From assembly GCA_035578155.1 (NCBI GenBank), contig JAPWDM010000003.1:65898142-65962141 (forward strand): a DNA stretch of 64,000 nt. Reading direction: 5' to 3'. Positions within the stretch are counted from its first letter, which is position 1, and every line of letters begins with the position of its first letter. Under the pieces are notes generated by a model. The model saw only the letters and a program-made list of their open reading frames with translations, was not told where the DNA came from and did no database searches. Below are positions 57,705 to 64,000 of the stretch, in pieces. The position numbers and the translations under genes were made by a program. Source of the DNA: Brachynemurus nebulosus (Eukaryota > Arthropoda > Insecta > Neuroptera > Myrmeleontidae).

Positions 57705-58369
57705 TCTATACATATAATAAAACTGTAACGAAACAATTTCTGTACATGGAATATTTTTTGAAAATTGTACTGGTACACGGAGAGAAAATTCCTATAAAAA
57801 TTACTGTGCTCATACTACAATCGATGTGTAACAGGCGAACATATTCAATTTTACCGTAAAAAATTGGATATGTTTGCCTGTTACACGTCGACTGTAGTAT
57901 GAGCACAGTAATTTTTATAGGAATTTTCTCTCCGTGTAGGTACTGTAAATATTTAGTTATCGATGTAGATATCAAAACAGCGATTTTTAAAATTTTTGTC
58001 TGTCTGTGTGTCTGTTCACGCATCACGCAAAAACTACTGGACGGATTTAAATAAAATTTGGTGTGATAATAACTTATTACCTGGGCCAATACCTAAGCTA
58101 CTTTTTATTTCGGGAAAATGTCTCATTCCCACGAGAAAATAGAAAAACCATTTTGAGCATGTGCACACATTACGCAAAAACTATTGGTCGGATTTTAATG
58201 AAATTTGGTCTGATGTTAACTTATTACCTGTATCAACATATAAAATCCTTTTTGTTACAAATTTATGCAATACAATTCTATGCCAATTCTGTATAATTAT
58301 ACACTTATATATATTTCTCAGTGATTTTATTACAATACGTCGCGCAAACGACGTCGTGGGTATAGCTAG
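57705..58369 (+). mobile_element. Non-autonomous Helitron, copy 2 (665 bp, holds a Family D element)
   Basis: It starts TCTATACATATAATAAAACT and ends GGGTATAGCTAG between A (57704) and T (58370). The 3' subterminal GCGCAAACGACGTCG block corresponds to that of copy 1. The body has the same CGCAAAAACTA.TGG.CGG repeats (58026 and 58175, period ~149). A Family D MITE is inserted near the 5' end; without it the length is about 500 bp. The 127-codon minus-strand frame across this element is not a gene. Confidence 0.9.
57775..57937. mobile_element. Family D compact palindromic MITE, 163 bp (nested)
   Basis: ACACGGAGAGAAAATTCCTA, TAAAAATTACTGTGCTCATA, CTACAATCGA(T/C)GTGTAACAG and GCGAACATAT make up ~68-bp arms that pair almost perfectly with the inverse half. 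Same ends as 32648-33436 and the partial copy at 63950. The host Helitron reads CTGGTACTG at this place in copy 1; here the flanks are CTGGT and AGGTACTG, so the duplication is short (about 3-5 bp) but ambiguous. Confidence 0.9.
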
Positions 58370-58683
58370 TCTTAAAATATGGTAAATTTCTATTCACCTC
58401 ACGTTTGCTATACATTCCATTTTACGGTATTTACTAAAACATGCTTTGAAAGCCTATTTAATAGAGAAAGTACAAAAAAAAATATTCGAAGATATACATT
58501 CTTACCAAGGAATTCACATTAATCAATCTCTCCGATGACATATCTACGACGAAATTTTACCGGAAATGGACGGACAACCAACGTATAAGGAAATTTAAAT
58601 TCCCCCTTTAAAAATCAAAATCAACATATAAATTAAATGTACGCATCAATTCGAAAAAAAATTCGGGTTTTTTCTTCGGTCAT
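58370..58683. other. AT-rich DNA without recognisable gene
   Basis: No gene or repeat recognised. Confidence 0.4.
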
Positions 58684-58925
58684 AGTCTGAGAGCCAAGCA
58701 CCGAAAATGAAATAAAACCAAATCCTTATAGAACTTTCTGGAAATGTACTCCCATTTTTTCGGTGTTCGGCTCCTGGACTTTTTTTATTCACGCATTTAA
58801 AAGTAGTCTGCGAGCCAAGTCCCGAAAGTGAAGTAGAAACAAATCCTTATAGAACTTTCTGGTAGTGTACTCCCTTTTTTTCCGTGTCTAGCTCCTGGAC
58901 TTTTATTGTTTTTTATTTTCTTTTA
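58684..58925 (+). repeat. 121-bp tandem duplication
   Basis: AGTCTG(A/C)GAGCCAAG(C/T) begins at 58684 and 58805. Both units continue ACCAAATCCTTATAGAACTT-like sequence, TGTACTCCC.TTTTTT and GCTCCTGGACTTTT, then TTCACGCATT. Two units, about 90% alike. Confidence 0.8.
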
Positions 58926-59584
58926 TTCACGCATTCAAAAATAACAAAAACAACGTATTCGTCTTAACAACTCTGACACGTCACGTCTACCATTAGTTGA
59001 AATGTAATCTCACTAACCGTACATCATCAGACTGTGCTGTGTACATCCAACAAGAGAAGGAGACGACCAATGTTGTTTCAAGAACACAAACAAGACCTAC
59101 GGATATCAAAAAAAAAAGAAAACGAATTCGCCTTGCATTGTCTTGAAACGTTTTTGAGAAGTAAAATGTCAGAGGTAACTTGTACATGAACGTAACAACA
59201 ATGAACCATAAACACTAGACAGTAGTGGTAATCTGATGGGAAAAGTTCAGGGCGCAGCAAAAGTTCAGAACAACGACAGACGAAACAAACACAAATTTAA
59301 AACATTTTAAATACTTTAAAAATAGTATGTTCAGAAAAAAACTCAAAATACCGATAATAGTTGAATTTTCTTTAAACAAATAAGGTAAGTTTCAACGCAA
59401 GCATATTTTAAGGTACCATCACAGTGAAATTCTGCCGAAAAGTAATCAATTTTCGCGATTTTTTTTTCGGATGGATAGGATGGGGGAATGGGGATGAATT
59501 TTTTTTACGATTAATACTACCATTTAACAATACAAAAATTATTTTTTTTATTTATTTTTTATAATTATTATAATTTTTTGAAAA
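58926..59584. other. AT-rich DNA without recognisable gene
   Basis: No gene seen. The overlapping minus-strand frames at 58993-59260 have no domain. Confidence 0.4.
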
Positions 59585-59932
59585 AAGTGTCTTTAAAAAA
59601 GGTCGAAATTCGTTGTCCACGATTGCGACCGCAGTTTTTATCCGAAAAAAAAAATTAAATAGATTAGCAATCTGTAGGTAAGCCGCTATGTCCCTATGGG
59701 GGCTTATTTTTTTGAAATGTGAAAAAATGGCGGCGGTTTGAATAAAAAGTACAAAATTTTTTAGTTTTACGTGTGAAAAAATAGGAAGATTTCAAAAGAA
59801 AAAAAAAAGCTCCTATAGGGACATAGCGGCTTACCTACAGATTGATACTATTTGATTTTTTTTTTTTTTTTCGGATAAAAACTGCAGCCGCAATCGTGGG
59901 CACCGAATTTCGGCCTTTTTTAAAGACACTTT
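59585..59932. mobile_element. Foldback element, 348 bp, ~150-bp arms
   Basis: AAAGTGTCTTTAAAAAAGG at the left and its inverse at the right bound an inverted repeat whose arms also contain CCACGATTGCG.C.GCAGTT, TTTATCCGAAAAAAAA and GTAGGTAAGCCGCTATGTCC. Only ~50 bp in the centre (GGCGGCGGTTTGAATAAAAA) is unpaired. Several differences between the arms show it is not very young. No coding frame. Confidence 0.85.
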
Positions 59933-59956
59933 ACGGTCGATCCACACATTAATATA

Positions 59957-60500
59957 TTAGGTCATCCGAAAAGTTCGTGTCGTTTTCGAAGCCGCCTGAA
60001 TTAATTCATATTTCTTCAAGTAGCAACCACAAACGAAACATACAACATGTTGGTGTTAGGCCGATAGTGTTACTTGTAATATGTATCATTATATCATAAG
60101 TCTTTCGACAGTGTTTAAATAAATTTTTTGTCAGTAATAATGAGCAATCTTAGACATCAAGGAACATCATGTAATGTTATACGAGTTTAAAAAAGGTACT
60201 AAGGTAATACGAGAAATATTTGTAGTGTTTATGGTGACGATGCGCTTTCTGATAGAACTTGTAGAAAGTGGTTTGCTAGATTTCAAAAGGTTAATTTTTC
60301 TTTGGAAGATGAAGCTCCCTCCGGTTGATCTGTGTGTGTATTGACGATAAAACAAAGCATCAAGAAATAAAGCGAAACCGGAGGCAAACTGTCAAGAATT
60401 AGCGGCAACTTTTGAGCATTCAAAATGTACAGTTTTCGGCCATTTGAAGAAAATCGGGATGGTCATTTACACCAAACACGGCACGAATTTTCCGGATGAT
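59957..60500 (+). pseudogene. Mariner transposon, decayed 5' half
   Basis: TTAGGTCATCCGAAAAGTTC followed by GTGTCGTTTTCG is a typical mariner 5' end, next to TA. A frame from the ATG at 60140 reads HHVMLYEFKKGTK, shifts, then reads RNICSVYGDDALSDRTCRKW and FARFQKVNFSLEDEAPSG before a stop. A third frame reads ANCQELAATFEHSKCTVFGH and LKKIGMV. This is the two-part helix-turn-helix region of mariner transposase, with YGDxALS, WFxRF, EDE.(P/R)SG and T..ELA..(F/L)..S..T(V/I)..HL..IG. The catalytic DD34D domain and the right end are gone. Confidence 0.85.
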
Positions 60501-60915
60501 CCAATAAAATTTGATCGTCTCTGTGTAACTTTGATCGATATCGGATTAGTGATGATTGTATGTGCAACAAAATATGGTTGTGCAATCTTCTTTATAAAAC
60601 ACACCGACTACAACACAAAAAACATACTTGAATTCAAAAACAACACTAAAATGAACAAATTACGCTATCAAGTTAAATAAACAGCACATTGTAGGTATGC
60701 GTAGCCACGTTAATAACACGCTCACCTTGCTCGTACGTATATATATCAAACGTGAGGCGTATAATCGTATGAGGCGTACACAGCCAACAGACACATCGGT
60801 GTTGTTAGTTTTGTACCATAAATTATCGTCAAAAGTTGGAATAATCAAAAATGGTTAACATTAATCATATAACAAATGGATGAGAATAATTGTGATTTAT
60901 ATAGGTATGTACGGG
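60501..60915. other. AT-rich DNA without recognisable gene
   Basis: Just after the mariner homology ends; no right-hand mariner end was found. No gene seen. Confidence 0.4.
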
Positions 60916-61536
60916 TAACTTCAAAAATGTAAACTTTACCGCATCGATGCAGCATCATGACTTTTCTGATGTGATGCGTCTAATACTACATGATGCGCTG
61001 CTGATGCTCTCTTGAAATTTGATACATGTTAGATGTTTTTGAACGGGATATTGGCATCATTTAGCCTCTAATTTGGCTATAGATAAGATAGATAATGTAG
61101 CATGATAGACTATAGATAATATAGCAATACAGTCCTTGTATAGGTATATTATCTTTGAATTTCAACTTGAACTTACTTGAAATTAAAAATACTGAAATTA
61201 TTTGAATAAAATATATTACATACCTATTTTGAGTGCAAGATGTATTCAAATAGTTTAAACAATTTTAATCAAAGGTAAATACATTCATCTTTTTCAACAA
61301 TTTGTTTTTCGGAATTATTCCTGTTGGTGTTAATACCTACATAATATGGCAAGTAGTTATAATTCTACATTATACACATGACATGCATCTTGGACACGCA
61401 TCACCAAATTTCTTGATGCATTGTTTTGACGCATCAAATGCAAAAATGAACTTTTGATTTTTCGTTGTGATGCGTCTGATGCCTTTTTGAACTTTTGGCT
61501 CTGCCTCATGCAAACAGTGATGCATTTTTGAAGTTA
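60916..61536. mobile_element. Inverted-end element with GATGC interior, 621 bp
   Basis: Ends TAACTTCAAAAATG (60916) and its inverse CATTTTTGAAGTTA (61523) are perfect 14-bp copies. Next to both ends are clusters of GATGCATC, TGATGCGTC and GATGC in both orientations, like the subterminal arrays of the hAT elements here. No exact 8-bp duplication was found, so hAT is only a guess. The middle is ordinary AT-rich sequence with no frame. Confidence 0.65.
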
Positions 61537-61589
61537 GTCTACCTTCGAAATCAACTCATATAAGGTGAAGATATAATTTGGAAACAAAA

Positions 61590-62385
61590 CATTTTCATTA
61601 ATAATATTTACCCGAATCTTTTATAGGCGCGGTAAAATTTCTAAATACGTAGTTATTCCCAAAAAACATACGGTTTTCTTCATAACGTTAAATTTCATTA
61701 AACAAATCACAGGAAGTTTCGTGGTTAGGTTAGGATTATAGAATTCTTTTACATAGATTCAATTCAGGAAGGGAAAGTATGAAGTTCACGTTTGGAAACA
61801 GGAGCGAATCTGGAAAAAAATGAAATCATGCGATTATCGAGATATGGTCTTTTGGCTTAACATGTACAATATTATTACAAAATTAACCACAAAAATTTAC
61901 TCGAATCTTTTATAAGCGCAGTAAAATTTCCTGTCTTCATAACCTATCTTCATAACATTCAATTACGTTAAACAAATCGAAGGAAGTTTCGTGGTTGGGT
62001 TAGGTTTACAGTAATCTTCTAGATTCAATTCAGGAAGGGAAGGTATGAGGTTCAGGTGTTTTGAAACAGGAGCAAATCTGAAAAAAAAAACAAATTCACT
62101 TTAATTATAAATAAATTGTTACCTCTATTTTCGCCAAAAAATTTAAACTTGTAATTTGATTATTTAACTTTATTTGGCGATAAACCTCAATATGTTTATG
62201 TAGAGCTTATGTTGAAGATTGGTTAAAAAATTTTGTTTGGTTTTTTGCTGGTCTTAATATTAAGGTTTATCGCCAAACAAAGTCAAATAATGAAATTACA
62301 AGTTTATCACTTTAATTATTTGTATTATTTTTACGATTATTGAGATATCGTCTTTTGGCTTAACATACAAAATCAAACACAAAAA
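61590..62385 (+). repeat. ~289-bp tandem duplication
   Basis: Both units run CGAATCTTTTATA(G/A)GCGC.GTAAAATTT (61614 and 61903), CTTCATAACGTT / CTTCATAACATT, AAACAAATC..AGGAAGTTTCG, TGGTT(A/G)GGTTAGG, GATTCAATTCAGGAAGGGAA and GAAACAGGAGC(G/A)AATCTG. Unit 1 ends with CGATTATCGAGATATGGTCT. In unit 2 the matching phrase (CGATTATTGAGATATCGTCT) follows only after a nested MITE and its flank. Non-coding. Confidence 0.8.
62146..62304. mobile_element. TA-flanked MITE, 159 bp, ~45-bp inverted ends (nested)
   Basis: AACTTGTAATTTGATTATTT then AACTTTATTTGGCGATAAAC at the left and the inverse (three or four changes) at the right; bordered by TA on both sides. It sits in unit 2 of the tandem duplication. 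Flanking AATTCACTTTAATTATAAAT and ATCACTTTAATTATTTG repeat a 12-bp phrase, so a larger duplication surrounds it. Non-coding. Confidence 0.8.
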
Positions 62386-62957
62386 TGGGTGCGGAAATAA
62401 CAATCATACTAATAGCAGTACAAATATGAAAAACAGTTATATTTTTATTTGAAATTTTTATAAATAGACGTCGTTGCGTTGCTAAAAAAAAAATATATAT
62501 ATATAGGAACATTTTTTTGCTCTTTCTACAATAACCGTTAGAATTATTTCTGTAAATTTTTTTTTCGTAAAATATTCAATCAAAATGATATCATGTAAGT
62601 ACATGTAAAATTATTGATTTACTGCGATCAATATAGCAAAAAAAAAAACTGTTAGGTGAAGTATTAAGTTCAATATCTTCAGTGTATGTATAACATGTTA
62701 AACTAACGGAATCCATAAGTAAATAATATTAAAATACATATGTTGCATTATGCACAAAGAAACAAATTAGAACACAATAAAACACAATAGCAAATTGTTA
62801 TGTATTAATATGTAGATATTGTGTTCTGTACAGTTCCTTACAAAAAATTAGGTTCCACTATAAAACTAAAAATATTCCATCCAAAGTAGATAAAGAAAGG
62901 TATTCATTCTGACGCGCAGATTGTGATGGCGTAAATGGCGAATTACATACATATATA
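62386..62957. other. AT-rich DNA without recognisable gene
   Basis: No gene or repeat recognised. Confidence 0.4.
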
Positions 62958-63816
62958 CAGCGTGAGTTCTTTGAGAGTTGCCATTTTTATTACAGCCAAA
63001 CCGTTGATTTAATTGAAAAATTGTTCAAATAAAAGTTGTAGATATCGACGGGGGCACCCGATTGCTATAGTAGGGAGCTTTACCCGGCGGTTACACGCGT
63101 CAGTTCTACAAGCTGTCAGTAGTTGACCTTGAGCTATTAAATTACTGACTAGAGTCGTTTGCATTCGGTCAACTGACCGGTCAGTTCATTTGTCTGGTGA
63201 TTACTGACAGGGGATGTTCAAATAAAATCTTTAATTGCACTATTGTTGAAGAATAAAGTTGTTATTTTAGTAAAAAGAAATATTAAGATACTGATATAAA
63301 TTTATCTATTCACTAAAATAATTTTTTTTAAACATAATTAATTTTTTATTTTCGGATTTTCTAAAATTTTTAAAAGTAATAACACAGACTTTATTTCTGT
63401 ATCTCGAGACATTTCTAAAAGCAGCAACAAAAAATATATATTATATAAAAAAAAGTTTTATTTATATAACTCAAAATTAACAAGAATTAATACAATTTGT
63501 TCTTTTTCACATGAATATAACATAACTTATCTTTTTGGTCACAACAATTATGTTCAGTAAGCAATCTTAACACTTTTCGTCATTTTCCGCCATTTTGTTT
63601 TAATAAAATAACAGCTACTGACATGTCAGCATTGACAAGATTGTTGGTTAGTCAGTACTGACCAGTCAGTGAAAATGACGCGAAAGTAGGTGTTTACACG
63701 TGTGTAAACCCGTGTGTTGACGCGTATAAACCCCGGGTTATAGCTCTTATGGTCTTAGCTCTTATCAACGGTTTGGCTGTAATAAAAATGGTAACTCTCA
63801 AAAAACTTAAGCTGTA
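62958..63816. mobile_element. Family B MITE, copy 3, split by a 655-bp element
   Basis: Left end CAGCGTGAGTTCTTTGAGAG; right end inverted CAGCTTAAGTTTTTTGAGAG. Flanked by TATA / TATAA. The left ~120 bp agree with copy 2 up to GGGAGCTTTA, where the insertion at 63083-63737 begins; after it, TAGCTCTTATGG resumes. The right end is joined early (CTCTTATCAACGGTTTGGCT), so this is an internally shortened form of ~200 bp. Non-coding. Confidence 0.8.
63083..63737. mobile_element. Element with CCCGG ends and TTA duplication, 655 bp (PIF/Harbinger-like)
   Basis: Ends CCCGGCGGTTACACGCGTCA and (inverted right) CCCGGGGTTTATACGCGTCA are flanked by TTA (63080-63082 and 63738-63740). Family B copy 2 reads GAGCTTTATAGCTC at this place, which fixes the 3-bp duplication. 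A TWA 3-bp target is the rule for PIF/Harbinger elements. Subterminal blocks CAGTACTGAC / GTCAGTAGTTGAC and ACTGACCGGTCAGT are repeated in both orientations. No transposase frame. Confidence 0.85.
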
Positions 63817-63949
63817 TAAATATAATAATAAATAATTGTAATGTTGTCTTTTTTTAAAAATTCATATATGTGACATATTATGACATAGATGGCTAACTGC
63901 GCAAAAAAAGCTTATTTTGAACTCAAATGTAGCGTACCTTTCTCTATCT

Positions 63950-64000
63950 ACACGGAGAGAAAATTCCTATAAAAATTACTGTGCTCATACTACAATCGAC
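63950..64000 (+). mobile_element. Family D element, left end, cut by the window edge
   Basis: ACACGGAGAGAAAATTCCTA then TAAAAATTACTGTGCTCATA and CTACAATCGAC equal the first 51 bp of the copy at 57775 without a change, so this copy is probably young. The rest lies outside the window. Confidence 0.85.

Overview
The window looks like intergenic or intronic DNA from an AT-rich arthropod nuclear genome, most likely an insect. Several things point that way: long (TA)n tracts, many small non-autonomous DNA transposons, two Helitrons, Tc1 and mariner transposase relics, and a Penelope-like GIY-YIG relic. There are no long open frames, no operons and no bacterial-type genes. A hemipteran source would fit, but the species cannot be fixed from the sequence. 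No complete host gene was found, and no tRNA, rRNA or CRISPR array.

Layout. 0-14 kb: a TA-flanked element (1.7 kb), a 168-bp tandem repeat (3.6-4.05 kb), a 268-bp hAT MITE with exact 8-bp target duplications (5.6 kb), a TA-flanked element (6.9 kb), a large inverted array of ~103-bp units carrying heat-shock-element-like pentamers (7.8-9.0 kb), another TA-flanked element (10.1 kb) and a 1.24-kb hAT with a second repeat inside it (10.9-12.1 kb). 14-32 kb: copies of a family that carries a (TA)n tract at a fixed internal place (Family A), a Tc1 relic (16 kb), a 639-bp hAT (17.7 kb), a palindrome family (19.2 kb), a snapback element nested in Family A (23.7 kb), a 541-bp tandem duplication (25 kb) and a 450-bp element with 40-bp inverted ends (28.4 kb, Family B). 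32-48 kb: a 789-bp inverted-end element (32.6 kb), two hAT MITEs (34.7 and 36.2 kb), a mariner-like transposase fragment (37.3 kb), a Helitron holding a snapback element (38.4 kb), a Penelope-like endonuclease relic (40.1 kb), a hAT nested in a TA-flanked element (44.4 kb), Family B nested in the microsatellite of Family A (46 kb), and a tandem duplication of a possible coding exon split by a hAT MITE (47.2-48.4 kb). 48-64 kb: second copies of several families, nested elements (52 kb), a second Helitron (57.7 kb), a foldback (59.6 kb), a decayed mariner (60 kb), a 289-bp tandem duplication holding a TA-flanked MITE (61.6 kb) and Family B holding a 655-bp element with a TTA duplication (63 kb). 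The last 51 bases are the end of an element that continues outside the window.

The sequence reads as layers of insertion. In several cases a second copy of the host repeat supplies the empty site, so target duplications can be read directly. The best leads for something not yet described are the inverted HSE-bearing array, the snapback family with 9-bp duplications but no terminal inverted repeats, and the mobile element that spreads (TA)n microsatellites. The one candidate piece of host coding sequence is on the minus strand at 47.2 kb.
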